The notes: generated from the sequence alone by a model not told the origin. DNA of 64,000 nucleotides from Neisseria chenwenguii (GCF_002216145.1 NZ_CP022278.1:1178001-1242000); one strand, 5' to 3'; shown: positions 28,360-39,177, numbered from the stretch's first letter. Translations and numbers: made by a program.

Positions 28360-29073
28360 CTAACTTTTCATTTGCGAACGCGCCAGCGACCAGCAGTAAA
28401 CCTGCCCGACGCCCGATTGCTTCAGCGTTTTGGCGAGTTCGGCGAAAGTTGCGCCGGTAGTAGTCACATCATCAATTAACAATACATTACAATTTGATTC
28501 CAAAGGATTTTTTAGTTCAAAAATATTTTTCACATTGCGCCGCCGCGCTTCACTCTTGAGCGTACTCTGCGGCGGCGTGTGTTTGCGGACGACCGTACCG
28601 CGCGGCAAAACGCGCCAGCCGTAATGCGCCGCCAGCGCGTCCGTCAGCGCCTCACTTTGGTTGAACCCGCGGTAAAACCGCCGTTCTTTGCTCAACGGCA
28701 TCGCCAAAACACAATCAATCCGCGCCGTTTCCAGCCAATCGGGCGCATTGCGGCGCATCAGCGCGGCGAGCGGACGGCACATCCCGGAATCGGCCAAATG
28801 CTTAAACTCATGAATCATGCCGCTCACGGGCGGCTGATAATAAACCGACGCCCACAGCCGCGCGTATTGCGGCGGCTTTTTCTGGCACGCGCCGCACACC
28901 GCGCCACCGGCAATCTGGCGGAAACACAGCGGGCAGCTGTTTGCCGCATCAGTAAACACCGCCGCCAAATCCTGCGCACAACCCGCGCAGAGGCCGTCTG
29001 AAAGCGCCGAATCGTGGCATAATACGCAACGCCTCGCCTGCGTCAGTTTGCGCCATAAAGAAAGAAAATCCAT
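28360..29073 (-). CDS. comF: ComF family phosphoribosyltransferase-like protein
   Basis: 237 residues. An N-terminal zinc-finger region with CxxC pairs (CVLCHDS, LCAGC, CPLCFRQ, CGACQKK) precedes a PRTase-fold domain with the PRPP motif [13 protein letters not shown]. ComF/GntX proteins are needed in natural transformation (conversion or handling of incoming single-stranded DNA), relevant for a naturally competent Neisseria. Its ATG overlaps the divergent bioH start codon: CATG at 29071-29074 serves both genes. Confidence 0.9.
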   Translation of the reverse strand: MDFLSLWRKLTQARRCVLCHDSALSDGLCAGCAQDLAAVFTDAANSCPLCFRQIAGGAVCGACQKKPPQYARLWASVYYQPPVSGMIHEFKHLADSGMCRPLAALMRRNAPDWLETARIDCVLAMPLSKERRFYRGFNQSEALTDALAAHYGWRVLPRGTVVRKHTPPQSTLKSEARRRNVKNIFELKNPLESNCNVLLIDDVTTTGATFAELAKTLKQSGVGQVYCWSLARSQMKS

Positions 29074-29815
29074 GCCGAATGTTGCCCGAAAAATTTATCT
29101 GATTCACGGCTGGGGTGCAAACCGCCACATCTTTGACGATTTCGCCCCGCGCCTGCCCGCCGCTTGGAACGTCGTTACGCCCGATTTGCCGGGGCATGGC
29201 GGTGCACCGTTTGACAGTGCGTTTGACATTGCCGCCGCTGCCGACGGCCTCGCCGCACAATTCGATACACCCGCCGACCTGCTCGGCTGGTCACTCGGCG
29301 GTCTGGTTGCGCTGCACATCGCCGCGCATTACCCCGAAAAAGTGCGTTCGCTCTGCCTGACCGCAGGTTTTGCCAAACTCGTTGCGTCCGAAGATTACCC
29401 CGAGGGGTTGGCCGCTCCTGCGCTGGGCAGGATGATTGATCCGTTTCAGCAGGATTATGCCAAATATATGAAATTGTTTCTACAACTCCAGCTTCTCAAC
29501 ACCCCAAACGCCGCCGAAATCACCGCAAAAGTATTGCCCGATTTAGTCAGCCACGGCGCGCCGGCCGCGCTTCAGGCCGCGCTCGATGCGGCGGAACAGG
29601 CCGACACCCGCAGCCTGCTGCCGAAAATCCACACCCCGACCCTGCTTGTGTACGGCGGCAAAGACAGCATCACCCCGCCGCGTATGGGCGAATACCTCGC
29701 CCGCCACCTGCCAAACAGCCGCCTGCACCTGATCGAAAAAGCCGCCCACACGCCGTTTCTCAGCCATGCGGACGAGTTTGCGGAAGTGTATCGGGGGTTT
29801 GTCGAGGCCGTTTGA
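29072..29815 (+). CDS. bioH: Pimeloyl-[acyl-carrier protein] methyl ester esterase BioH
   Basis: 247-residue alpha/beta hydrolase that removes the methyl ester from pimeloyl-ACP methyl ester in biotin synthesis. [17 protein letters not shown] (oxyanion region), nucleophile elbow GWSLGG, acid residue in [12 protein letters not shown] and His in [15 protein letters not shown]. The ATG at 29072 shares three bases with the comF start on the other strand. A reading from 29048 would extend into comF. bioC follows, separated by a BIME-like repeat of about 140 bp. Confidence 0.93.
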   Translation: MPNVARKIYLIHGWGANRHIFDDFAPRLPAAWNVVTPDLPGHGGAPFDSAFDIAAAADGLAAQFDTPADLLGWSLGGLVALHIAAHYPEKVRSLCLTAGFAKLVASEDYPEGLAAPALGRMIDPFQQDYAKYMKLFLQLQLLNTPNAAEITAKVLPDLVSHGAPAALQAALDAAEQADTRSLLPKIHTPTLLVYGGKDSITPPRMGEYLARHLPNSRLHLIEKAAHTPFLSHADEFAEVYRGFVEAV

Positions 29816-29865
29816 AAGTGCGGGGCGTTTGGTTTTCAGACGGCATGAGGCTTGAGACCCAAGCC

Positions 29866-30005
29866 GTAGGTACGGTTAGCCGCCCCAAAGGCGGCGTAAC
29901 CGTACAAACCTGCGCAACTATGCTGTATGAATTACAAGCCTGCTGCCCTATTTTTCTGTTGCAGCGTACGGTTACGCCGCCTTTGGGGCGGCTAACCGTA
30001 CCTAC
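29866..30005. repeat. BIME-like inverted repeat, family C copy 2
   Basis: Perfect 40-bp inverted arms, 29866-29905 and 29966-30005, starting GTAGGTACGGTTAGCCGCC and ending with CTAC. Each arm is also a near palindrome around CCCAAAG. The element sits between bioH and bioC; a similar element is at 3410. Confidence 0.9.
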
Positions 30006-30060
30006 CAAGCTTAAAAACCACCCGTCCCGTTCCCAAACTTACCATCAAAAAGGCCGCCCC

Positions 30061-30840
30061 ATGACCGACCGCTGGCAAATCCACCGGCTGCTTGCCGAAG
30101 AAACCGACCAACGTCTGCAACTTTTGCGCACGCCGCCGCAGTCGGTGTTGCTTGTCGGTGCCGATGCCGACATCAGCCGCCGCCTGCTGGCGGTGCGTTT
30201 TCCGCAGGCGGCGTTTGCCGAATACGACCCGCGTGCGGATTTTTTGCAGGCGGCGGCAAAGGTGCGCGGGGGCGGGTTGTGGCAGAAACTGACCCGCAAA
30301 ACCGTTCCTCAAACCTGCCAAAGCCTGACTGCGCCGCTGCCCGAGGCGGCGGCGGATATGCTATGGGCCAATCTGAGCCTGCCTGCCGCCGGGCGTCTGC
30401 CCGAGGTGTTCCAAAACTGGGCGCGCGCGCTCAAGCCCGACGGGCTGCTGTTTTTCACCCATTTCGGCCGCGACACGCTCGAGGGGCTGAAAGGCCGTCT
30501 GAAAAATCTCGGCATTGCTTGCGAAACGCCGACGCTGATCGATATGCACGACCTCGGCGACATGCTGGCCGACAACGGTTTTTACGACCCCGTAACCGAT
30601 ACCGCCAAACTCGAGCTGACCTACCGCCGTGCGGAAATGTTTTGGCAGGACATGGCTACGCTGGGACTGGAAAACGCGCTGCGTTTCAGCGATCCCGCTG
30701 CCGCGCGGGATGCGGTGTCTGCGCTGTTTGCCGATGAGGGCGGACTGACGGTAACGCTGGAAACGGTGTACGGCCACGCGGTGAAAAAACGGGTGTTGCC
30801 GCAGGGTGAGAATCTGGTACGGTTTTATCCGCGCGGGTAG
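30061..30840 (+). CDS. bioC: Malonyl-[acyl-carrier protein] O-methyltransferase BioC-like
   Basis: 259-residue SAM-dependent methyltransferase that starts pimelate synthesis by methylating malonyl-ACP. The SAM motif is SVLLVGADADISRRLL, motif II AAADMLWANLSLPA, then ALKPDGLLFFTHFGRDTLEGL typical of BioC, and VTLETVYGHAVKK near the end. The start at 30061 follows an AAAGG; the frame from 29812 would read through the inverted repeat. Gene order bioH-bioC is the usual Neisseria arrangement. Confidence 0.9.
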   Translation: MTDRWQIHRLLAEETDQRLQLLRTPPQSVLLVGADADISRRLLAVRFPQAAFAEYDPRADFLQAAAKVRGGGLWQKLTRKTVPQTCQSLTAPLPEAAADMLWANLSLPAAGRLPEVFQNWARALKPDGLLFFTHFGRDTLEGLKGRLKNLGIACETPTLIDMHDLGDMLADNGFYDPVTDTAKLELTYRRAEMFWQDMATLGLENALRFSDPAAARDAVSALFADEGGLTVTLETVYGHAVKKRVLPQGENLVRFYPRG

Positions 30841-30884
30841 AGGTTGGAACGGAAAAGGCCGTCTGAAAAATCAGGCATGGTTTT

Positions 30885-30924
30885 GTCGTGTTATGTCCGC
30901 TTGGGGCAGACTAACACGACCTAC
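30885..30924. repeat. Single REP-like hairpin, family E
   Basis: GTCGTGTTA pairs with TAACACGAC around 18-20 bases, with CTAC at the right foot (GTAG on the minus strand). It is enclosed by an inverted DUS pair (30853-30950) downstream of bioC. Confidence 0.6.
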
Positions 30925-30960
30925 GCTTGCTGAAAATTTCAGACGGCCTTTGCCACACAC

Positions 30961-30992
30961 TTGGACATATGATGTAATTAAATCATAATTAC
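30961..30992 (+). promoter_or_regulatory. Promoter and operator of the RelB/YafQ-type pair
   Basis: TTGGAC (-35) and CATAAT (-10) are 17 bases apart. The inverted repeat GTAATTA-aatca-TAATTAC (30974-30992) overlaps the -10, a good place for autorepression by the antitoxin or toxin-antitoxin complex. Confidence 0.65.
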
Positions 30993-31026
30993 AACACAAT
31001 TATCTTTTACCCATCAGGAGCAGAAA

Positions 31027-31317
31027 ATGGGCTATACAAATTTCAATATGCGCCTCGACGACAATTTGCGTTCCCGCGCCTATCCGGTTTTGGAACAGTA
31101 CGGCCTCACGCCCAGTCAGGCGGTCAGGATGTTTTTCAATCAAATCGGGCAGACGGGGAAAGTGCCGTTGTCGTTTGACTGGACGGAAGAGTCAAAATTC
31201 AACGCTCAAGCCGAGGCATTGCTGCGCGAAAGTGTGGCGGAGATGGAAAACGGGCGTTATACGGTACACAGCGCGGATGGGCTGGCCGGCGGCTTGATGG
31301 ATATTGCAGATGAGTGA
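31027..31317 (+). CDS. RelB/DinJ family antitoxin
   Basis: 96 residues. The N-terminal ribbon-helix-helix is typical of DinJ/RelB (TNFNMRLDDNLRSRAYPVLEQYGLTPSQAVRMFFNQI, here in abbreviated reading), with an acidic, flexible C-terminus that should wrap the toxin. Ribosome site CAGGAG is 6 bases from the ATG. The toxin start codon overlaps its last codons by 8 bases, a sign of translational coupling. RelB-type antitoxins neutralise the toxin and repress their own promoter. Confidence 0.88.
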   Translation: MGYTNFNMRLDDNLRSRAYPVLEQYGLTPSQAVRMFFNQIGQTGKVPLSFDWTEESKFNAQAEALLRESVAEMENGRYTVHSADGLAGGLMDIADE

Positions 31318-31578
31318 GCGTGTTTTTCATCTGAGCAATGTTTTCAAACGCGATGTAAAAAACACCATTTGGCTTTGGTCAGCAAATCATGGGCGGATAT
31401 TGTCCGCTGTTTGGCAGAGGGTTCGCCCATGCCTGAAAAGTACAGAGACCATGCGCTGACGGGAAATTGGGCGAGTTTTCGCGATTGCCATGTCAAGCCG
31501 GATTTGGTGTTGGTGTACAGAATTTTGGGTAACGCGGTCGAACTGCACCGTTTGGGTACACATGCCGAATTGTTTTGA
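31310..31578 (+). pseudogene. YafQ/RelE-type mRNA interferase toxin with a frameshift
   Basis: The ATG at 31310 reads MSERVFHLSNVFKRDVKN and then loses frame in an A6 run (31356-31361). One more A would join it to the +1 frame: HHLALVSKSWADIV, then PEKYRDHALTGNW, FRDCHVKPDLVLVYR and HRLGTHAELF. The last parts match YafQ, including His residues of the DH, DxHxxPD and GTH positions and the final Phe; the Trp after the catalytic Asp is Leu. As it stands the toxin is not made full length; it may be a phase-variable or inactivated toxin, or a sequencing error. Confidence 0.8.
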
Positions 31579-31663
31579 TTCGAGTTTGATTGGATTTTGA
31601 AAAGGTTGGGCTCTTTGCAAAATTCACAAATACCGACTAAAGGCCGTCTGAAACGCCAAATCC

Positions 31664-31762
31664 GTCATTCCCAGTAATATGAGATGAGTAATACTTTTTA
31701 AACGTACAGTTGAGTGGGTTCAACCTTCTGGATTCCCGCCTGCGCGGGAATGACGTCCGCAC
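31664..31762. repeat. NIME-like block with an exact dRS3 element
   Basis: ATTCCCGCCTGCGCGGGAAT at 31733 is an exact dRS3 pattern. The block starts AAACGCCAAATCCGTCATTCCC, the same opening as the block at 39070. Confidence 0.65.
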
Positions 31763-31801
31763 ATTTTCGGATTTGATTTGTTTTTTTTTTACAAAAGTCT
31801 G

Positions 31802-31828
31802 AGGCCGTCTGAAATTTTCAGACGGCCT
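31802..31828. terminator. DUS hairpin downstream of dinG
   Basis: AGGCCGTCTGAAA and adjacent inverted copy followed by T-rich sequence, 20 bp from the dinG stop. Confidence 0.8.
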
Positions 31829-31847
31829 TTTTAATTGTTTATCCCCA

Positions 31848-34031
31848 TCACCCAATCCGCTTAAACGGCGGCAGACATGCTAAAAGTTGCTGGCCGTATC
31901 TTTGTGTTTTGACGCGGTTGTCTAAAATGGTCACGCGGCCGTAGTCGGTTTCGGTGCGGATGAGGCGGCCGACAGCTTGGACGAGTTTGATGCCGGCTTC
32001 GGGCACGGTGATTTCGATGAAGGGGTTGCCGCCGCGCTGTTCGATCCAGCGGTTTTGGGTTTTCTCTATCGGGTTGTCGGGCATGGAAAACGGGAGTTTG
32101 GCGATGATGACCTGCACGCAGGCTTCGCCGGGGAGGTCGAGGCCTTCGGCGAAGCTGTCGAGGCCGAAGATGATGCTGGCGCGGCCTTCGGCAACGGCTT
32201 GGTGGTGTTTCTGCAAGAGTGCGGCTTTGGGCAGGTCGCCCTGTATCAGCAAAAGCGGCAGGTAGTCGTCGGGCAGGCGCAGGGCGACTTCCTGCATCTG
32301 TTTGCGTGATGAGAAGAGCACGAGTGTGCCGATGGCTTCTTGGGGGGAAATGAGTTTGGGCAGCCATTCGGCGACGGCGGCGGTGTGGGCGGCGGGGTCT
32401 TTGGGACTGGCGTGCACGGGAGGGATGTAGAGTTCGCCCTGTTTTTCAAAGTCGAACGGGCTTTTGAGGGCGAGGGTGGCGGTTTCGGGCAGCCAAACCA
32501 GGCCGGTTTGGCGCAGAATCAGGTTGAAGCTGCCGAGCGATTGCAGGGTGGCGGAGGTCAGCACCGCGCCGGCTGCGCGCCGCCACAGGCTGTTGGCGAG
32601 GTGGCTCGCGCTGCTGATGGGGCTGGCGTTGAAGATGTAGTCGTTTTTGTCGTCGATGCGGCGGGTAATCCATTTGGCCAGCGGTTCGCTCCCTTCGGGC
32701 GGTACGGCGGACAATAAGTCCCACACGGCGCTGATTTGTTCGGTGCGGGCGGTAAACAGGCCGAATTCGCTGCTGATGCGGTCGATGAGCGCGCCGTCTT
32801 GGTCTTTTTCGCGACGGGCGGCGGACAATGCTTCGTTCAGGCTGTAAACGTGTTTGAGCAGGCTGCGGGCGGCAACGGCGGTGTTCTGCACCAAAAGTTC
32901 CAAATCTTCGGGGATTTTGCCGTCCTGCCACAGCCATACGGGGTCGCTGTGTTTGCGGTTGAAATCGCTGTCGTTTTGGCGAAACTCACTGCGCTCGTTT
33001 TCAGACGGCCTTAAGTCCAGCGACGGTTCTTCGGCAAGGTGGAACTGCCATTCGTGCAGGCTGTCGAGCAGCGATGAAGCGGCTTCGTCGGCCAAGTTTG
33101 CGGTTTCGGCCTTGTCGGTTACGGCGGCGATTTTGGCGGTGATTTGCGGCAGTTTTTCCAACGTCCACACCGCCGTGTTCCACGAATGTTCGGCGGCAAA
33201 CTGGCTCAGGGCTTTTTTGGGCAGGTGGTGGGCTTCGTCGATGCAGTAGAAACTGTTTTCCGGCGCGGGCAGAATCACGCCGCCGCCCATGCTGATGTCG
33301 GCCAGCAGCAAATCGTGGTTGGCCACCACCACATCAACCGTTTCCAGCGTGTCGCGCGCCAAATAAAACGGGCATTCGGCGCGGTTGGGGCAGGCCGCTT
33401 TCAGGCAGCCGTGGCGGTCGTTGGTGATTTTGAACCACAACGCGTCGTCGATTTTTTCCGGCCAGGTGTCGCGGTCGCCGTTGAAGCTGCGGTTGGCGAA
33501 ACCGTCGGCCAGTTCGCGCATCTGCCTCATTTCGTCGGGCTTGGGTTTGCTGTCCCACAACACCGCCGGGGCTTCGAAGCCGAGCAGGTTTTGCTGCGCG
33601 TTGCCCTGCGTGAGCTGGTAGAGCTTGTAGGGGCAGAGATAGCGGCCGCGCCCTTTGGCGATGGCAAACGTCAGCTCCAGCCCGCTTTTTTCCACCAGAA
33701 ACGGCAAATCGCGGTCGACGAGCTGTTCCTGCAACGCCACCGTCGCGCTCGACACCACCAGCTTTTTGCCGCGCGTCTGCGCCATAATGCCGCCCGCCAA
33801 CAGATAGGCCAGCGATTTGCCCACGCCCGTCGGCCCTTCGATGACGGCGATGCTCTCGCCCTCGCGCTTGGGCGCGTCGCCGCCCTCTTCGCGGCTCAAC
33901 GTGCGCGAAAACGCGTTGGCCACCGCCGCAATCATTTCCCGCTGCGACGCGCGCGGGCGGAAACCGGGCAGGTTTTTGCCGATGTTTTGGTAATGGTCGC
34001 GGATGGCGTTTTTCTCGAGGTCGGTAAGCAT
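31848..34031 (-). CDS. dinG: ATP-dependent DNA helicase DinG
   Basis: 727-residue XPD-like 5'-3' helicase resolving R-loops, D-loops and G-quadruplexes. Walker A is EGPTGVGKSLAYL, the Fe-S cluster cysteines lie in YLCPYKL, CLKAACPN and ECPFYLARD, motif II is IDEAHHLPKK, and motif VI VQAVGRLIRTETDYG. Length matches E. coli DinG. It is transcribed alone; the ATG at 34031 is followed upstream by a DUS. Confidence 0.95.
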   Translation of the reverse strand: MLTDLEKNAIRDHYQNIGKNLPGFRPRASQREMIAAVANAFSRTLSREEGGDAPKREGESIAVIEGPTGVGKSLAYLLAGGIMAQTRGKKLVVSSATVALQEQLVDRDLPFLVEKSGLELTFAIAKGRGRYLCPYKLYQLTQGNAQQNLLGFEAPAVLWDSKPKPDEMRQMRELADGFANRSFNGDRDTWPEKIDDALWFKITNDRHGCLKAACPNRAECPFYLARDTLETVDVVVANHDLLLADISMGGGVILPAPENSFYCIDEAHHLPKKALSQFAAEHSWNTAVWTLEKLPQITAKIAAVTDKAETANLADEAASSLLDSLHEWQFHLAEEPSLDLRPSENERSEFRQNDSDFNRKHSDPVWLWQDGKIPEDLELLVQNTAVAARSLLKHVYSLNEALSAARREKDQDGALIDRISSEFGLFTARTEQISAVWDLLSAVPPEGSEPLAKWITRRIDDKNDYIFNASPISSASHLANSLWRRAAGAVLTSATLQSLGSFNLILRQTGLVWLPETATLALKSPFDFEKQGELYIPPVHASPKDPAAHTAAVAEWLPKLISPQEAIGTLVLFSSRKQMQEVALRLPDDYLPLLLIQGDLPKAALLQKHHQAVAEGRASIIFGLDSFAEGLDLPGEACVQVIIAKLPFSMPDNPIEKTQNRWIEQRGGNPFIEITVPEAGIKLVQAVGRLIRTETDYGRVTILDNRVKTQRYGQQLLACLPPFKRIG

Positions 34032-34089
34032 TGAGGCCGTCTGTAAAGGGGATGGGAAAAGATGTTATTTTAGCATTTTCGGGGCGGAG

Positions 34090-34126
34090 AAAGGCCGTCT
34101 GAAAAAACAGTTTTCAGACGGCCTTT
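34090..34126. terminator. DUS hairpin between dinG and ruvA
   Basis: AAAGGCCGTCTGAAAA and inverted copy around CAG. A second DUS hairpin lies at 34206-34230, just before ruvA. Confidence 0.65.
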
Positions 34127-34205
34127 CGGCAGGCGGCTTGTTTTGCAGAAGTTTCAGCCTGCATATTGAAAAATCCGTCCCGTCCGGTTTGTTTGATACA
34201 ATCAG

Positions 34206-34230
34206 GGCCGTCTGAAAATTTCAGACGGCC
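34206..34230. terminator. DUS hairpin in the ruvA leader
   Basis: GGCCGTCTGAAAATTTCAGACGGCC, a perfect palindrome 25 bases before the ruvA ATG. In the leader it would act as an attenuating hairpin if transcription starts upstream. Confidence 0.5.
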
Positions 34231-34254
34231 TTTCATCCCTTTTCAGGAACCCCC

Positions 34255-34833
34255 ATGATCAGCAGACTTACCGGCAAACTCATCGAAAAAAATCCCCCGC
34301 AAATTGTCATCGACGTCAACGGCGTCGGCTATGAAGCCGACGTTTCCATGCAGACGTTTTACCAGCTGCCCGCGCTCGGCGAAACCGTGCAGCTCTACAC
34401 CCAGCTTGTCGTGCGCGAAGACGCGCATCTGCTGTTCGGCTTTAGCAGCGCCGCCGAACGCGCCACGTTCCGCCAGCTTGTCAAAGTCAGCGGCATCGGC
34501 GCCAAAACCGCGCTGGGCATCCTCTCCGCGATGAACGCCGACGAATTGGCGCAGGCAGTTGCCGGAGAAGACGTCAAACGCCTCTCCTCCGCGCCCGGCA
34601 TCGGTAAAAAAACCGCCGAACGCATGGTTTTGGAACTGCGCGGCAAACTCGTTTCCGCCGCCGTTTCAGACGGCCTTTCCGCCTCCGCCACAGACGAAAC
34701 CGACGACATCGTCAGCACGCTGATGGCGCTGGGTTACAACGAACGCGAAGCCAAAGCGGCGGTAAAAGGCATTCCGAAAGGCACGGACGTGGGCGAGGGC
34801 GTAAGACTGGCGTTGAAGAATTTGTTGAAATAG
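34255..34833 (+). CDS. ruvA: Holliday junction branch migration protein RuvA
   Basis: 192-residue DNA-binding subunit of RuvAB. Domain I begins [20 protein letters not shown]; the two helix-hairpin-helix motifs are [13 protein letters not shown] and [20 protein letters not shown]; the C-terminal RuvB-binding domain ends [21 protein letters not shown] is translated in the linker (VSDGLSA). The usual neisserial neighbour, an ABC exporter, follows. Confidence 0.97.
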   Translation: MISRLTGKLIEKNPPQIVIDVNGVGYEADVSMQTFYQLPALGETVQLYTQLVVREDAHLLFGFSSAAERATFRQLVKVSGIGAKTALGILSAMNADELAQAVAGEDVKRLSSAPGIGKKTAERMVLELRGKLVSAAVSDGLSASATDETDDIVSTLMALGYNEREAKAAVKGIPKGTDVGEGVRLALKNLLK

Positions 34834-34960
34834 GCCGTCTGAAAACTTTCCGCCCGCCCCGCCACCAACTGCCTACGCTCCTGATATAATATTATTTTTT
34901 TCAGACGGCCTTCTGTTTCGGCAGGCCGTCTGAATGTCTTTATCGAAACGAAGCAAAATA

Positions 34961-36808
<1,848 letters not shown>

Positions 36809-36834
36809 TTTTGAAAGGCGCGGCAAAAGGCCGT

Positions 36835-36867
36835 CTGAAAAGTTTGAATGCTTTTCAGACGGCCTTT
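36835..36867 (+). terminator. DUS hairpin downstream of the ABC exporter
   Basis: AAAAGGCCGTCTGAAAAG and inverted copy around TTTGAATG, followed by TT. Confidence 0.8.
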
Positions 36868-36997
36868 AATCTGCCTGCCCGATTGGGGTCTGATTCTTGA
36901 ATCCGGCCTCCTATGCTCTATAAAATTTAAACTTTCCGCATAAAATAATATCATAGATAATTTTTGCAAAGAAAAACAATAACTAAGGAGTATCATC

Positions 36998-37171
36998 ATG
37001 CAAGAGTTGAAAATTAATGAGCTGAAACAGGTTTCTGGCGGTTGGGGGTACCGGCGGTGGTTGGGCTGCCCTAGACTTAACAGGCGCTGTCCTAGTCGCA
37101 GCAAGCGCTGCCGCTATTGCGGTACTCAAACGTGCAAACAGATAAAGAAATCTGACCGGTTCTTTGTCTGA
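36998..37171 (+). pseudogene. Double-glycine-leader bacteriocin-like peptide gene, frameshifted
   Basis: A strong ribosome site (AAGGAG, 36985-36990) precedes MQELKINELKQVSGG, a classical leader ending in Gly-Gly for export by a peptidase-containing ABC transporter. In the annotated frame the peptide continues into an Arg/Cys-rich tail of 57 residues in total. If one G of the G5 run (37044-37048) is removed, the frame becomes TGGGWAALDLTGAVLVAASA followed by AAIAVLKRANR and TAA at 37143: a Gly/Ala-rich hydrophobic class II bacteriocin core. Behind that TAA the same frame stays open (RNLTGSLSEFEKIERRLHEG) to 37223. Either the gene is broken or the tract is variable. No immunity or export gene is adjacent. 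Confidence 0.7.
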
Positions 37172-37257
37172 ATTTGAAAAAATCGAAAGAAGACTTCATG
37201 AAGGTCGTGTTAATCCGCCTTAAGCGGACGTAATTACGGCAATACCCAAGCTTGCCG

Positions 37258-37301
37258 AAGGCTGTCTGAAAAACTGTTCCCACAGTTTTTCAGACAGCCT
37301 T
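37258..37301. terminator. Hairpin of variant uptake sequences
   Basis: AAGGCTGTCTGAAAAACTG and its inverted copy around TTCC. The core GCTGTCTGAA differs by one base from the DUS core, in both arms symmetrically. It lies between the bacteriocin-like gene and the Sel1 gene. Confidence 0.75.
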
Positions 37302-37322
37302 GTGATTAAAAATCCCAAAAAC

Positions 37323-37802
37323 TCAAATCTGCGCCGTTTCCCGCGCCAGTGCTTCGCAGGCGGTCATGTCTTCCTGCGCGCAGTCGTTTTGCAGCGAAGA
37401 CAAAACCTGCTCGCGTTCGATTTGCTGTTCGGACGGCATTTCCGCTTTCAGGCGCTTGAGGTTGATGCAGGCGTTGCCGTAGCCGCCGTCGCACGACCGG
37501 CGGTAGAGCGCTTCGGCGCGGCGGTAGTCTTTGCCTGCGGCGGTATGGCCGTCGGCGTAGAGGTTGGCCAGAATATTGCAGCCTTTCATATTGCCGCCGT
37601 CGCAGGCTTTTTGCAGTGGTGCGAGCGCGGATTCGGGATTATCGAGCACGTCGCGCGTCCAGATGCCGTATTGTACGCAGCTTTCCAAGTCGTTTTGCGC
37701 GCACATTTGTGCGGCCTGATTGTATGCCTGTTCGTCAAACGCGCCGTCTGCCGGCGCGTCCAAAGGCAACAGCACGGCGAGCGCCGTTAAGAATTTTTTC
37801 AT
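37323..37802 (-). CDS. Exported Sel1-repeat protein
   Basis: 159 residues with a signal peptide (MKKFLTALAVLLPLDAPADG). The body has Sel1-like (TPR-related) repeats: ALAPLQKACDGGNMKGCNILANLY, then ALYRRSCDGGYGNACINL, each with paired cysteines as in cysteine-rich Sel1 proteins. Probably a periplasmic protein-interaction scaffold; no specific partner can be inferred. Confidence 0.8.
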   Translation of the reverse strand: MKKFLTALAVLLPLDAPADGAFDEQAYNQAAQMCAQNDLESCVQYGIWTRDVLDNPESALAPLQKACDGGNMKGCNILANLYADGHTAAGKDYRRAEALYRRSCDGGYGNACINLKRLKAEMPSEQQIEREQVLSSLQNDCAQEDMTACEALARETAQI

Positions 37803-38059
37803 GTTTTTCCCGTTGTTAAAATTTGTTATCGGTAAATTTTACTATAACAATCGCATACGGAATATTTTTAGGCGGAATTATTTGAATCCTGACGGGATAA
37901 GCGTTTCAAAAATACATCAATCCCCTACGGCAGGCGTTGCCGGATTTAAACAAATTTTTCAGACGGCATTCCCCGCCTGTGCGATAATCGGGCGTTTGTT
38001 CTGATTCTGTTTTTACCCTGTTTGTTTAACACAGTTCACTAAAAGGCCGTCTGAAAAAA

Positions 38060-38971
38060 ATGAAAACCGTCCCTACCGCCTTCCGCGCCGCTTTGGCGCT
38101 TTGCGCCGCGCTGGCGCTCTCCGCCTGCCCGAGCAGCAACGCGCCCGTTGCGCCCAAACCGACCGTGCAGCCGCCTGCGCCGAAACCCAAACCGCAGGCC
38201 GTGGTGGCTCTGGCTTTGGGCGGCGGCGCGTCTAAAGGTTTTGCCCACATCGGCATTATCAAGGTATTGAAAGCAAACGGCATTCCCGTCAAAGTGGTGA
38301 CGGGCACATCCGCCGGCTCGATCGTCGGCAGCCTCTACGCCTCGGGCATGTCGCCCGACCGTCTCGAGCTGGAAGCCGAAATTTTGGGCAAAACCGATTT
38401 GGTCGATCTGACCCTTTCCACCAGCGGCTTCATCAAAGGCGATGCGCTGCAAAACTACATCAACCGAAAAGTCGGCGGCCGTCCCATCGAAAAATTCCCG
38501 CTGAAATTCGCAGCGGTGGCGACCGATTTCCAAAGCGGCAAAGCCGTGGCGTTCAACCGCGGCAACGCGGGGCAGGCCGTGCGCGCGTCGGCCTCGATTC
38601 CCAACGTGTTCCAGCCCGCCGTTATCGGCGGACGCCGCTACGTTGACGGTGGCCTGTCGCAGCCCGTACCCGTTACCGCCGCCAAAGGTCAAGGTGCGAA
38701 TTTCGTGATCGCGGTCGATATTTCCGCCCGCCCGAGCGAGCGCACCAACGCGGGTTTCTTTGCCTACCTCGACCAAACGCTCAATATTATGAGCACATCC
38801 GCGCTGCACAATGAATTGGGCAAGGCCGACGTGGTCATCAAACCTAAAGTTTTGGAACTCGGCTCGGTCGGCGGTTTCGACCAAAAAGCCCGCGCCATCC
38901 GCCTGGGCGAAGAAGCCGCCCGCGCCGCGCTGCCGGAAATCAAGCGTAAGCTGGCGGCTTACCGCTATTGA
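38060..38971 (+). CDS. Patatin-like phospholipase, lipoprotein (RssA-like)
   Basis: 303 residues. Lipobox LALSAC (Cys23), a Pro/Lys linker, then a patatin domain: oxyanion motif ALGGGASKGFAHIG, nucleophile motif GTSAG, and the Asp of the dyad in VDGGLSQPVPV. Presumably a membrane-anchored serine lipid hydrolase of the periplasm or outer membrane. The start is placed directly behind a DUS with no good ribosome site visible. Confidence 0.9.
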   Translation: MKTVPTAFRAALALCAALALSACPSSNAPVAPKPTVQPPAPKPKPQAVVALALGGGASKGFAHIGIIKVLKANGIPVKVVTGTSAGSIVGSLYASGMSPDRLELEAEILGKTDLVDLTLSTSGFIKGDALQNYINRKVGGRPIEKFPLKFAAVATDFQSGKAVAFNRGNAGQAVRASASIPNVFQPAVIGGRRYVDGGLSQPVPVTAAKGQGANFVIAVDISARPSERTNAGFFAYLDQTLNIMSTSALHNELGKADVVIKPKVLELGSVGGFDQKARAIRLGEEAARAALPEIKRKLAAYRY

Positions 38972-38988
38972 TTCGGAACGCTGCAAAA

Positions 38989-39026
38989 CAGGCCGTCTGA
39001 AAATTTCGATATTTTCAGACGGCCTG
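38989..39026 (+). terminator. DUS hairpin downstream of the patatin gene
   Basis: CAGGCCGTCTGAAAAT and inverted copy around TTCGAT. Confidence 0.75.
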
Positions 39027-39059
39027 ACGTTTTTGCAAAAAGCAAAAAGGCTGTTTGAA

Positions 39060-39177
39060 TGCCGTCTGAAACGCCAATTCCGTCATTCCCGATAGTTTGA
39101 TATATCAGAAAGATTTATTCCGCACAGCTGCACAGGTGGGAATGACATCGGTTGGCGTAATTTCAGACGGCATTCAG
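39060..39177. repeat. NIME-like block flanked by DUS
   Basis: Starts ATGCCGTCTGAAACGCCAATTCCGTCATTCCC, given here as the joined DUS and repeat opening, and ends with GGGAATGACATC and an inverted DUS. The opening matches the block at 31664. No gene seen between 38972 and 39299; another DUS hairpin is at 39208-39244. Confidence 0.55.
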
